NCBI GenBank assembly: GCA_015680685.1
Contig: MNCI01008985.1
Span: 292,514 to 356,513 of the forward strand
Direction: 5' to 3'
DNA: 64,000 nucleotides
Origin: Gnetum montanum
Lineage: Eukaryota > Streptophyta > Gnetopsida > Gnetales > Gnetaceae
Shown: positions 12,130 through 23,700 of the stretch, piece by piece
Position numbering within the stretch: position 1 is the first letter of the stretch
Layout of the letters: every line of letters starts with the position of its first letter
Made by a program: the position numbers and the translations under genes
The notes under the pieces: generated by a model
Told to the model about the DNA's origin: nothing
Databases searched by the model: none
Seen by the model: only the letters and a program-made list of their open reading frames with translations

Positions 12130-12500
12130 ATTAGAAACCTACCCATACTAAGCTTGCACACCATGGTCTACAAAGACGTTAAACTAGCAACTTTATCTAA
12201 AAATACACCATGGTTTGCAAAGAACTTAAACTAGTAACTATACCTAAAAAACTTGTTAATGGTCCGCAAAGACCTTAAACTAGCAACTTCATTCAAAAAC
12301 CTATGCACCACGGTCCATAAAGACCTTAAACTAGTAACATTCTAAGAAACCTACCTGTTAAACAGTCCAAAAAGACCTTAAACTAGTAACCGTTACAACC
12401 TGTTAATGGTCCACCATGACCTTAAACTGGTAGACTTAGCATCAGTTGCATGTTCGAACCCGCTCACATTTTGCCAAGACCTTAAACTAGTAATCTGTGA
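12130..12500 (+). repeat. Short-repeat array upstream of pol (about seven units)
   Basis: Degenerate units of about 45-60 bp share the core AAGACCTTAAACTAGTAAC, with cores ending near 12190, 12238, 12287, 12337, 12390, 12432 and 12494. They are often preceded by a GGTCC-like half (ATGGTCCGCAAAG). The array sits just behind the antisense promoter and before pol. A related core recurs in the array at 16110-16430. Confidence 0.8.
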
Positions 12501-12510
12501 ATTTGGCTGA

Positions 12511-15500
12511 ATGTTTGACAATCATTGCATGTTTCATCATTGCTTTGCAAATATTTACTCTAATTTCCATAGCTTCAACCAGGTATCACTTAATTGGGCT
12601 TCTTCTTATTGTGGTAGGTTGAACAATATGGCCATGCAGTGTGATCTACACTCACTTTTAACTTTAATAGGTCCTCATGGCAAGCTTCCAGGATACCCAA
12701 ACTTAGTGTTGATAGACTAGGATACATCAACTGATGACACTGTAGCATCCCTAGAAACATTCCTAGATTGGCTTGAACACTTGGTCCAAGCCTTAGACTT
12801 AGAGGTCAGGGATGTGACTACTGACCCTCTCATTGAAGCACTTATAACAACATCCAAGGGAGAAATAAAAATGCTAAAACTAAGTTCCCTCCTAGATCAA
12901 CAAATGTAAGAAGATGTATTTAGAGTCCTTCAATACAACATGAAAGTATTCGCATGGTCTTACAATGACATGTTGGGATTAGACCCATGGCTAATATAAC
13001 ATAACATTGTATTGGACCCACATGTCAAAACGGTTAAGAAAAAGCCTCAAAAGATTAAACCAGAAATAGCACTAGTCGTACCTGATGAAATCACTAAGCT
13101 ATGCCAAGTAGGTTTCATTTGTGCGGTCGGTTACTCGAAATCGGTGTCAAACATCATTGTAGTCTCTAAGAAAATGGGAGGGATATGAATTTGTATAGAC
13201 TTCTAGGATATGAACAAGGTAATGATTAAAGAAGACTTCTCACTACCAAGTATCGACTAGCTTATAGACACTACAGTTGGTCATGCTTTACTATCCTTCA
13301 TGGATGGGTTCTCAGGTTACAATCAAATTCGCATAAATCCAGAGCATCAGTTGATAACTACGTTCATGACCCCTTGGGATACCTTTTGTTACACTATGAT
13401 GCCCTTTGATCTAAAGAATGCCAAAGCAACCTACCAACGAGCCATTACCTACATATTCAGTGACTACCTCCTAGAGAGACTAAATGATTACATGGATGAC
13501 ATAGTGATCAAATCTAAGATAGCTATTGATCATCCCATTGTTCTAGATGTAGTCCTGAATTTTTTTCATAGGCATGACCTATGCCTTAATCCAAAGAAAT
13601 GTGTTTTCAAAATAAAAACTAGATGCATGCTAGGGTTTGTAGTATCGGAGGCTAGAATACGAGTGGACCCTAACAAAGTTAAGGCCATCATTAACCTAGC
13701 ACCCCGTACTAACCTTAAAGAATTGCGCTGATTGCAAGGTAGAATACAGTTCATCAGAAGGTTTATAGCAAGGTTGACTGACAAGTTACATCCCATGCAA
13801 TACTTACTAAAGAAGGGGTTTAACTTTGAATGGACAACACAGTGCCAACAAGCCTTCAATGACTTGAAGAAAGAGCTTTTACACCTCTCAACTGTTTACC
13901 CACCATAGAGGAATAAACCTTTCTACATCTACCTTGCTACTTTGAAGACATCTATCGTGGCACTATTATTCCAAAAAAGAGAGGATGGCTCTAAAACCCT
14001 AGTCCATTACTTGAGCCACGCATTGATAGCATACAAAGCCAAGTACAACAAAGTGGAAAGGAATTGTCTCACTTTAGTGTTAGCACTAAAAAAGTGGAGA
14101 CACTACCTATTCCACAGTTAAGTGAACATCATATGCAAAAGCAACATACTTCAGGCTATCATGAACAACTTATATGAAAGTAGAAGGATAGCCCAATGGA
14201 AGGAAATAATAGTGAAATTTGACTTACATTATGTAGCCCAATCATAAATGAAAGGACAAGCGATAGCTATGCAACTTGCAACCTCACTTGTTGATGATCA
14301 AATAATCATAGAACTAGAATTCCCTGATGAACATGTTAGTAGTGTCAACCTTGTATCATCACATTTTGAAGTCACTTTGCACTTCAATGGCACCTCAACC
14401 ACATGAGGTGGCAATGCTACCACCATCATTACGTTCCCCTTAGGGGACATGCAACCCTTTTCTTACCACTTCACATTCCTTTGTATGAACAATGTAACTA
14501 AGTACGAAGGACTCCTTAGAGGCCTCTTAGCAGCCTAGCAATTAAAAATTCAACATTTTGTAGTTCGAGGTGACTCTCAGTTTGTTGTCAATCTAATCAC
14601 TAAGGTCTATGCCTATAAATCTTCACACTTATAGCCTTACTATGATTTGGCCAAAAAGTTATTGCAATAGTTCACCACAACAGACATCCACCATGTGCCA
14701 TGCAATGAGAACACTATAGCCGATGCCTTAGCTACGCTAGCATTAAACGTAATGTCACACCTATTTGCAACTCTAGCTGCTTCGATAACAGAGTGTACAG
14801 ATGCTATCATCCAAGCAATACACGTAGCCTCTGTAAGCACTACCAACACCCAAGAGTGGTATGTTAAAGTGAAAGCCTACCTACAACATGGTGAACCCCC
14901 ATGCGGCTTGACATCCGCCCAAAGGGATGGAATCTGAAATCAAGCATGGTAGTATGTCTTGGTAGGAGATAATACCTTGTGTAAACTCTCCTTTGATGGA
15001 ATACTATTAACTTGCATTAGTGGGGAGGAGGCACAAAAAATAGTTAGCAAAGTCCATGAGGGACTATGTGGAGGGCACATAGCTCCTAGGGCCATGACAA
15101 CTAAGATTAGATGCCTAAGGTATTACTAGCCTTGCATGGAACACGATTATTTTGCTAAAGTCAAGATGTGTGAGAAATGCCAATGTCACACAAATCTCAT
15201 GCACATGTCACCTACTGAGTTGCACCCTACACAGATCACGTGGCCATTCCAGTGATGGGGACTAGATATCATAGGACCCATAACACCTAATTCTTCTATA
15301 GGGCATAGCTTCATCATTACTACCACTGAGTACTTTATGAAGTGGACAGAAGCTATCCCCCTTAGGAAAACTACAACTCAGCAGGTTTTCCACTTCATCT
15401 TGGACAACATCGTAACAATGTTTGGTCTTCCCATAACAATTGTGATAGATAACGGGCCATAGTTTAGTAGTGCAGAAACCAAAACCTTTTGTAGCAACCT

Positions 15501-16098
15501 TGGCATTAGGAAATCCTTCTCATTGCCATATTACCTGTAGGCTAATGGTTAGGCAGAAGCAACAAACAAAGCCATCATCAACTTTCTTAAAAGAATGCTT
15601 AGCAATAGCAAGAGGCGATGGCAGAAGAAAATTCTCTATGTGCTATGGGCCTACCCTACAACATGTAGGACGGCTACAAGTAAGACCCCCTACAACCTAG
15701 TCTACGAATCTGAAGTAGTGTTGCCTCTTGAATTGCAAGTACCATCACTACAGATGATCCTTTCAAGCATCATAAATGAAGCCTAGAACAATGAATCAAG
15801 GATCATCGATCTTGACTCCCTAGAGGAAGAGCATGCACAAACACTAGGTTGCATCGAATGGTATCAGGACAAGCAGTGGCAAAAGCATCATGTAGACCTA
15901 CATCAATGACAGATTAAAAAGGGGGACCTAGTTCTCAAAGCTGTACATGAAAATGTTTACAAGTTTTCAAAAAATTGGGAAGGTCCATTCGTAGTCACAA
16001 AAGCCTATGAGAATGGAGCCTTCAAGCTGGCAGACATGGATGACAGAGAGTTTGCAAACCCTGTAAACCACCTATACTTGAAGTCGTACTTCATCTGA
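12511..16098 (+). pseudogene. pol: pol of element A: RT, RNase H, archaeal-type RNase H, integrase
   Basis: The whole region stays in one reading frame with no frameshift but about twenty stops, nearly all transition-type. RT: SNIIVVSKKMGG near 13150, FMDGFSGYNQIRI at 13297, active-site YMDD at 13489-13500 (intact). Retroviral-type RNase H follows at about 13900-14260. A second, archaeal-type RNase H covers about 14370-14750: HFNG (expected D changed to N), NVTKYEGLL, VVRGDSQFVV, ENTIADALA. This dual RNase H is a Tat-lineage hallmark. Integrase: HHCC zinc region at 15055-15185 and the catalytic triad D15265, D15448, E15556 with the classic 35-residue D-E spacing. The frame ends at TGA 16096-16098. 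A possible 3' splice site (TTCAACCAG|GT) near 12580 could join pol to protease, as in Ogre. The enzymes copy RNA to DNA and integrate it. Confidence 0.88.
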
Positions 16099-16109
16099 TG
16101 CAAAAGCAA

Positions 16110-16430
16110 GGTAAGTACCATAGTCTTCTACAACTATAAACTAGCATTAATAGTCTGCTATGACTATAAAATGGCAACCACAGTCTTCCATGACTATAAA
16201 CTAGCACAGATAGTTTGCCATGACTATAAACTAGCACAAAACATCTGCTATGACGTTAAACTAGCACAAATAGTCTGCTATGACCTTAAACTGGCCCATC
16301 CACTATCTACTATGACTATAAACTAGTACAACGGTCTTCTAGGATCTTCAACTAGCATAGTGGTCTGCTGGAACCTTAAACCAGTACATTAGATGACCTA
16401 CTAGGACCTTAAACTGGGTTCACGGCACAA
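16110..16430 (+). repeat. Short-repeat array downstream of pol (about ten units)
   Basis: About ten degenerate units of 35-48 bp with the core GTCTGCTATGACYTTAAACTAGCAC, starting ten bases after the pol stop. The core shares GACCTTAAACTAG with the array before pol. Unit lengths vary and there are no distinct spacers, so this is not a CRISPR. Confidence 0.8.
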
Positions 16431-17723
16431 CATTCCCAGCTCACAATCCACGACCATTCAAATAAGTGAGCGTGCATAGTGCCGATGCGGGGTAGAGTAT
16501 TGTAGTTCCAGAATGCAATTCATGATCCTTCAAAGATGTCATCTAACATCTTGCTGACCTTCTGAAGCTACTGCCACCATGGATCATTGCCCTGGTAGTA
16601 GCTTCCGTTGTTAGCACTTGCCGCTAGAGCCCCAGCACTATTGTGGCCCAGCCACAAAGTTGCTACCCTTTAGCCCCCACCATCACCCAAGCCCAAAATA
16701 TGTTCAGCTATTAGGCCTCTCACCTTATAGCTAAACTGCATGATGTTTGCCTTGGGTGGGGACTCCTAAGCACCTGCATTGTTGTAACTCCTAGCCCCCT
16801 TGGTGCCAACCCCTTGAGCATGCTGCTACCAGAGCCGATTTCGGCCTTCCTTCTTTAGATGTTGCTTGCCTCAATAATAGTGCTTACATTTATTTAGTCT
16901 CCTTTCTATTGCTACCATGAAGCAAGTAAGACCTTTGCCTAACTACATTTCATGGTTACATTTCTCTGGTCTGCTTTCTATTGCGCTTGCAGGGTATGGG
17001 CAAAAAAAATGTTGGTCAGAGAGGCATTTCCCCAAGAGAACAGGGCACCACATCGTTCTAAGGTGACCACTGTAACTAGCTTAGCTACTTGGGAGTGCAC
17101 ATCCTACCCCTCCCCTTTAACCTTTGTCATCTCATTTCTTAGACCCACAGTTCCCCTTTTCACACCCATTTTACAAGCTTTCTCGACCCATGTAAGGTCT
17201 CCCATATGCTCAACCTCAAAGTCCATGACACACGTAACGCAACTCACCACATAGAAAGCATCTGTAGGAAGGTAAAAGCCCCACATGGATGTAACATAAT
17301 TGATCCTATGGAGAAAACACTTGCCCTACAACAACAAGGTTGTTTGCAAATGAATATGGCTAAATAGCAAAAGAAAAGCACAAAAGGCATTAAAAAAAAA
17401 CAAAAAGGAAGAAGAAAAAGAGAGCGTGTGCCCAAAGTAAATGGCACACTAGTTGTTTCACAATGATCCTCTCCAAGCATTCCAATGAGAGGTCAGAAGC
17501 TAGTAAAAGAAAAGATATCCATGTGGGATAACTCCCTCACAAGCACTCCAATGAGGGACCCCGCTAAGTTCCATCTTACCTTTTCCTGAACCTGTCCCCT
17601 CAAATCTATCCTTTCCCCTTTCCCTTACACAACTATCTTGTTACTCCCAAGTATAGCAAAGTGACTTCTAAGCAACCACTGGAGAGCGATGTTGGTGACT
17701 TGTCATTTATGGTATTTTTTATT
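16431..17723 (+). other. 3' untranslated region of element A
   Basis: This lies between the second array and the polypurine-tract hairpin. It is moderately C-rich with no domain recognised. The longest plus-strand frame (16952-17254) has no family resemblance and no initiation context, so I treat it as non-coding. Confidence 0.5.
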
Positions 17724-17776
17724 CTTTGTCGACGTCTATTGGGTGGATCCTCCAAACGTCGACAAAGAGGGGCTAG
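17724..17776 (+). promoter_or_regulatory. Hairpin and polypurine tract before the 3' LTR of A
   Basis: An 11-bp perfect inverted repeat, CTTTGTCGACG (17724-17734) and CGTCGACAAAG (17757-17767), with a 22-nt loop. Its right arm runs into the purine tract ACAAAGAGGGG (17762-17772), four bases from the LTR. The purine tract would prime plus-strand DNA synthesis. The hairpin could mark or control it. Confidence 0.6.
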
Positions 17777-19623
17777 TGAAACACCATAGAATTTCATGAC
17801 TCTCATACCTCACTAGGGTCTTGGAATTTGAGCAAGGACTTCCACAAGTGCAGCATCATGACAGTTCAGTAGTAAAATGTAGGCACCGAGGTTAGACTGT
17901 CCAGTCTAGCAAGTTTTCTATCTCCAGAGTTGACAAGCCTGATGGACTCTCTGACCTGCCTACCTAAACAATTCACCTAGTTAATAGTCTACTCAAAAAC
18001 TAATCTAGGAGTTGCTGAAAGTGTTTGGAATAAGAAAAGCAGTTCAAAAAGTTTTCTAGTAAAGAAGTTTACTACACTACACTACACTATGCAGCATAGC
18101 AAGCCTCAAAAGACAGTTTCTCAAGCATCCAAGTGCGAATTGATGAAATGATTGCAAAACAAGTCAAAGATTAGGTCAATGCAAGGTGCTATGCTACGTA
18201 GCATAGCACAATGTAGCAAATATGAAGCAGAAAGGCCTAGCTTGCCAAATGATTCCAATAAGAAACTTGCACTCAGAAAACACTCCAGCCTCCAAAATCG
18301 ATTGTATTGTTTAGCACCAAGCCTTGAGCAAAGCTTGTTGCTAAAGAATAGTGGATTGAATGAAAAGGCAGGAAACATTGGCTACTATGCTATGCTATGT
18401 AACATATCTTAGCATAGCGTAGCAACAATGCAAAAATAGCAAGGGAGTTTCAAACATGAGTTCAGCAAGTTCAAAGGCTTCCTGACACAATAGACAAGAG
18501 CTGCAGTTGTTAGCATGACTAAGCTTTAGACATGTTTTCAGATTCAGCACAAGTTCTAGTAAAAACCAGTGGCTATGCTATGCTACGCGATGTAGCATAG
18601 CACATCATAGCAAGCAACCACTTACGCTATGCCAATGAACTCGATAGCGTGAGTAACACAACACTAGTACAGAAACATCAAGACATCTTCAGGTAGTTCT
18701 AGAACTTGTTGACAACAATCTTTCTCATTTTGGCATCTCCTTGGTGGAATCGGCAATTTCACTCCATTTGGCACACCCCCTGGCTAGCTCCCAAAGCATT
18801 GTTCCTACGCTTGACCCTGCTCATAAGAGTAGGGAAGACGTAGTCCTGGAGCGTAAGCTCCATTTTTTTACATTGTTAGCACACTGATATTGGCACATGT
18901 AGTCCTAGAGGTATAGTCACATCATAGCCAAGTTCATGTCCAACATGGTATGGGCACATCACCATTCTATGGGGTCCAGGACACATGGTATCCAGGCCCT
19001 ATTTCTCGCTTGCTCCTGGCCCTATAAATACCCTAGCAAACAACACTTAAAGGGTTGGCTTTTCATTCAAAGATTTGGCATTTTTGCATTAACAAGAGCA
19101 GTTGGCTTGTTGGATTTTTGCATTGGTTGGTTGGCTTCTTGATTGGCTTCTTAGCAATTAAAGTTGGCTTCTTATTGCAGTTGGCTTTTAAGTTGGCCTT
19201 CAGAAAGCATAGTTGGCATTTCCCATAAGCATTCTAGTTACCCTTGAGTTCTCTGTGTGTGTCTGGCATTGCATGACCTATTTTACACCTTTAAAACAAG
19301 GTAAAGAATTGAATCCATGACCTTGGGGTCATGCATTTTCTCACCTGAGTTTGTTTTGCTATTTCTTTACTATTATCGTTTCTTTGCACTATTTTCTCCA
19401 TTCTGCATCTATTGATCATTGATTTACCTCGCGTGTCTCGCCTTCGAAACAACATTTACATAGGGTTAAGATACACCTACTAAGTCCCTATCTAATTGAC
19501 TAGACCATTTAGTGCACCCCATTTTCATTTTTTCTCCAACACGACCCTCACATGGATCCTGGGTTAAATTGTTCACCTAGCAACCTCTCGATGTTCCTGC
19601 CGCCGACGTTGTCGGTCGCTACA
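17777..19623 (+). repeat. 3' LTR of element A
   Basis: It starts TGAAACACC and ends GCTACA, collinear with 869-2622. It retains the promoter segment missing from the 5' copy, including TATAAATA at 19023-19030. It contains several GCTATGCTACG / TAGCATAGC inverted repeats (18080-18200, 18375-18425, 18570-18610). Confidence 0.9.
19023..19030 (+). promoter_or_regulatory. TATA box of the A-type LTR
   Basis: TATAAATA in CCCTATAAATACCC. It is present only in the 3' LTR; the matching segment is deleted from the 5' LTR. Confidence 0.65.
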
Positions 19624-19628
19624 CATAC
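19624..19628. repeat. Target-site duplication of element A, right copy
   Basis: CATAC, matching CGTAC at 864-868 with one CpG-type transition. Confidence 0.75.
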
Positions 19629-21650
19629 CTCCTCCATTGATAGATTGCAATTTTTTGTAGCCAATTTCCTTAGTTTAGTGTTTACCTTGGCAAAATGCTC
19701 TTGCTGTTGATGAATGAATTCTTGCATTTGATCTTTTGAACATCAACATTTCATATGTGATGATTTTGTGTGGTTAATGCTTCATTCTCTTGGCGCAGCT
19801 GATTTAAGTCCTTTTTGATTAGGTACACTTTAGCTTCAACTATAGACTATTTAAAGATGACCATCACTACCTCCTCAGCCTTCTAAAATCATTCTTGAAG
19901 CTATTTGATAGCTTCATCTCTTATCATTGATGGGTTGAGGATTGCTTGATCTACAAGTTTGACATGAAGTTTGGCAACCTTTCCAGCCAAGTGTTGATTT
20001 TTCTCTTGGGCCATTTCTAGTTTCCCCTTAAAAATAATATGTTTTCCCCTTGCATTTAGCAACTCTAACTTGGTTATGGTGATGTTCTTTAGAAGATCAA
20101 AAATGTTCAGAGTCAGTTGCCCGATTCCTACAGTTGTTCCAACAAATTTTCATGTTATGCTACATTCAATTTTTTTGCTGACCATGCTTGTGAACATTTG
20201 CACATCTTGAAGTGAAAATATGTCTAGTACAGATGCTACAGGTGTGTTTAATGCTTCTGCTACATGGTCAGTAACCACTTCTATCGTTGTCTCCTACCCA
20301 TGGTGATGCATCACCAAGACAGTTGCCTCGTCACCTTCCTCCAGTTGCACCAAGAAAGTGGTAGCATTGCTAGAGATTTCTAAGAATAGATGATGTGTTT
20401 CTAGTGATACTATCACCTCTCGAGGACTAGGATCTGACCTTGAAGGAAGCTGCATTCATTGGGTAGAGATAATGGGACCACCCCTCTCCATGTAGCTAAT
20501 TGTTCAGGCCACTACATTAAGGTGACTCATTGCTAGCCGATACACAGATGGATCCACCCCACTCATTCCTACTTATTACTCTTGTTTTCTTAAGAGTTAT
20601 TCCTAGATTTTCTATAGATGTTCAATGGTTGCATGGGCTTTCGGTGTTGTTTTCTAACTAGGTGGTGGTGAAAAAAACTCCTCTTTTAGGTTGTTGTTGG
20701 CATTTTATCCTTCATGATTTCTAACCAAGAGGCCAAGGAAGCATGCCTGAGAGTGTAGTTAGAGTAGCGAATAATGCCTACCCTCTTGTAAAGGTTTTTG
20801 ATGAGGCATGAAGAGGATAGGGTTTTCCTTTCACATTTATTTTCTTTAAAATGTTTCTAAATTTCCAAGTATAACATTTGTGGAAGGTTAATGGGAAACT
20901 TCCTAATTAGTGTAGCACATGCTTGGGCAGAGAAAGCAATCACTTTTCTTGGCCTCATCATTCGATTGAGGTGATAGGCTGCAATCTTGAAATAAATCTG
21001 CTCCACCAGTGTGAGCACACCATACTCCTTACGATCAACTCTGTAGGATTTCTTAGTTCACTTCCTCTTGCCCTTAGGATTACCTTTTGTAGATAGTTTG
21101 GCTAATTATGTTCTTTTATGAGGCAACCCAAGTGCCTGTGTAATGGATTTTTCCATGTAGGATACTTGAATGTCCTTGATCTTGACAATGGACCCTATCA
21201 TTTAGCTACTCCAGAAGAGATAGGTCTCTCCCATGTACCATTCCTTACTAGACATGATAGCTAGCCACATTGGAGAGGTTTGCAGTTATGTCCTGAAATC
21301 CTTTGGAACTTTCTCCAAAAATGATCCAACGTTGATCTCTTAAAGAACCAATCTTTGAATGTCTCGATATTGAATGATGTCTAGGTAGGCTTGAGTCAAA
21401 GTGACCTCAATCCTTGCTGCAAGTCCAAGTACTTCTACTCTTTGTGATTGTTTAGTTGACACTTCTTCCTTTGGAATGTGTCAGATAGATTTCACTTTGG
21501 GCTCCTCTCAAAAAGGTCTCATTGCATGGGTCACCTTTGGTAGTTCTTGGCCTTGTTCTTACTAGTTCCTTTCAGCTCTAGTTCTATTCTCTTGTGGTTG
21601 TGAGGGTTCTCCTTCCTACATACATTTTTGTTTGGGTGCTATTTTTAATT
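19629..21650 (-). pseudogene. Athila-type ORF3, N-terminal part (X1, proximal half)
   Basis: Minus-strand protein remnant. Its conserved part reads in one frame over about 21350-20690: KEWYMGETYLFWSS, YMEKSITQALGLPHKR, GVLTLVEQIYFKIAAYHLNR and FSAQACATLIRKFPINLP. A long coiled-coil part follows (KKDLNQLRQENEALTTQN, then NLSMEEV near 19635). It is clearly related to X2 at 53419-54930 and 36211-36922, with the same domain order. The family is the extra ORF after pol in Athila-lineage elements, with an F-x4-I-x2-L-G-L-P motif as in plant transposon-associated domains. Function unknown; it may be env-like or a nuclear factor. Element A splits it at 19624/868. Multiple stops and frame changes show decay. 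Confidence 0.65.
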
Positions 21651-23700
21651 ACAATAAGATAATGGGTTAGCAATCATTGTGTAACCTTAAAACAATTGGA
21701 ATACCTTATCTCTTAAGGATGGTTACACTTTGGCTAAGTTGTGATTATGGATGATTTAATTAACTGAATTTATCATTTATTTTATGTGTTATTATGAATA
21801 ATTCATCCTAGAGGTTGTTGGATGGGTTAACCCTTGAAAAATTTGATGTTTATATGTGGCTAATGTTAGTAACCCTTGGGGGAGCTAGAAAAATTTTCAA
21901 AAATTTTCATCGAAAACCTTAAGGTTTGTGGCCCTCATGATATAGATCTTACCTTCGATAAGCATAGGATCAAAAAATAGAGCAATTTGGATAAATGGTT
22001 GGGAAGTTATGTCACTAGAATGTTTTGGGCTTTGAAAAAATTACAAAAATTCATTGTGTGTTATGAGAAAATGACAAAAATTCCTAAGTGCTCAATTGTA
22101 TATAGAGGATCTAAGCATCGCATCGACGAGGCCTCATCAACATAGTTAATAATCATTATTGACTTGGTCAAGCTTTTAAAATACAAGGAATTTTTGAATG
22201 AAATTGGGGTCAAATGAAAACTTATAAGACCATGAATAGTATGAAAACATGAGAAGAGGATGTTGAAGCTCATAAATTTTGGAAGAAGGAAAAAATTGAT
22301 TTAGTGGATGGATGAAATGAAAGATTAAGGAGCATTGAGAAATTTACTCAATGGAAAATGCAAAGGATCAAATTGTGGTGATGTTAAAGGTAAGGAACCT
22401 TAACTAACCAAGCCAAGAGCTATGTAGGTGGGTCCTCCCCATAGTAGGCTCATGCCCTTTTTGCCCTTGCATAACCTAAACTAAGGAGTTCATGGGCCCT
22501 ACAACCAATTAATGGTCAAGAAAAGTTAAAGACCAACCTAAAAGAATCTACTTAAGAATCCCAACACATCAGACCAAGACATAGAGCATAACATAGAACC
22601 CAGCAGTGAGGTGAGCTATGGAAGCATGGATGGATGATAGACAAGGTGGAATGAAATTCCACATTAAGGTCATAAGAAGTCCCTTATGGAATTTGTGGTT
22701 AAAATGACCCGAGAAGTTCCATCCTCAATCCAAACCAAAACCATCTGCTTTTAGTGAATTTACATCACCACTCTAAGATTGATCCACCCAATCAAGACAT
22801 AAGAATTCTTCTAGAAAACAACCACCATTCCACAAGGAGAAGAAAAGAGAAGTAGGAAGTGAGAGAGAGAGAGGGCCTCAGTTATAGGGGACCTTCAAGC
22901 ATAGGTGCATGTTGTTCAAGTCACATAACTAGTTTTTATAGCCTATTTATTTGTCCAAGGGGTGTGATTTGAATTCTCATTATTATTTTTGAAATGGGAA
23001 CCACTTCATGTGAGGACTTATTCATGTCGAAGTGATGTTCTATGATTCCCATTTTTTTTTAAAAAAAAAATGGGAACCACACCATGCAACGACATTATTT
23101 GAATTCCTATTAGTGGTTGGTGTGGAATAGTAAGAAGTTCCTGAAAAACACTCAAGAACTCAAGAAAATAGAAGAGTACAAAGAGTAATGAGTCCCCTTA
23201 AATTCACACCCTTTACAAACCTTTGAATCCTTCCTAATTCTAGAACTACCAAGGTCACCAATTGATTAAAATTTTCTTTAATAAAAAGGGATCTCAAATT
23301 TCCAGAACAAGAAAAACCATAGAGTTCATTGGATGGGTGGATGATGTGGACTCATTGCCTGTTCTATGAAAAATAAATCATGTCATTAGAATTCAAAAAT
23401 AGAAACTAGACATTGATAATCACACATTAAGCACAAACCATCAGTAGTAAACAACAAAAGCAACACTATGTCTTGTGACAATAAAGCATTTTTTATTAGC
23501 AAAAATGAGATAATATCATAATTAAATCAAACCAAAAAAAGAATAATATATAAGAAAATGTAAAATAGTCAAAAAATTTCAAAAGTACTAAAGATGATAT
23601 AAAATTAGAAAAATTGAAAAATCAAGAATTTATAAAATAAATAATTTGTAAAAATCAAAAACGTGAAAAAAAGTAGAAAAACTGAGAAGCCAATTTGATG
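21651..23700 (-). other. 3' spacer of element B3 between integrase and ORF3
   Basis: Non-coding, AT-rich. It shares blocks with the 3' regions of B1, B2 and C, for example GGGTCCTCCCCATAGTAGGC near 22433 (compare 39289, 51772 on the opposite strand and 55838). It contains the palindromic motif ATCGACGAGGCC near 22122, which recurs near 29605. The coding end of pol (minus strand, CTTAGTCATGGGGGAGATGG) lies at its right edge. Confidence 0.6.

Larger units (their letters stand above)
869..19623 (+). mobile_element. Element A: Tat/Ogre-like Ty3/gypsy LTR retrotransposon, 18.8 kb
   Basis: A complete but decayed element, bounded by two homologous LTRs (869-2622 and 17777-19623) and a 5-bp target duplication. 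The order is LTR, leader, gag, protease, a 6-kb interval holding an antisense spliced gene, a short-repeat array, pol (RT, RNase H, second RNase H, integrase), a second array, a polypurine tract and LTR. Integrase after RNase H defines Ty3/gypsy. The extra archaeal-type RNase H, the long protease-RT gap and the great length point to the Tat lineage, closest in layout to Ogre. It inserted into the ORF3 of element B3. It cannot be autonomous now: the 5' LTR has lost its TATA region and pol carries about twenty stops. Confidence 0.88.

Noticed and set aside
16110-16430. CRISPR-like array
   Set aside because: Plant retrotransposon context, degenerate repeats of uneven length, no unique equal-length spacers and no cas genes.
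16952-17254. 100-codon ORF in the 3' region of A
   Set aside because: No family motif, no start context and no counterpart seen; probably chance in C-rich DNA.
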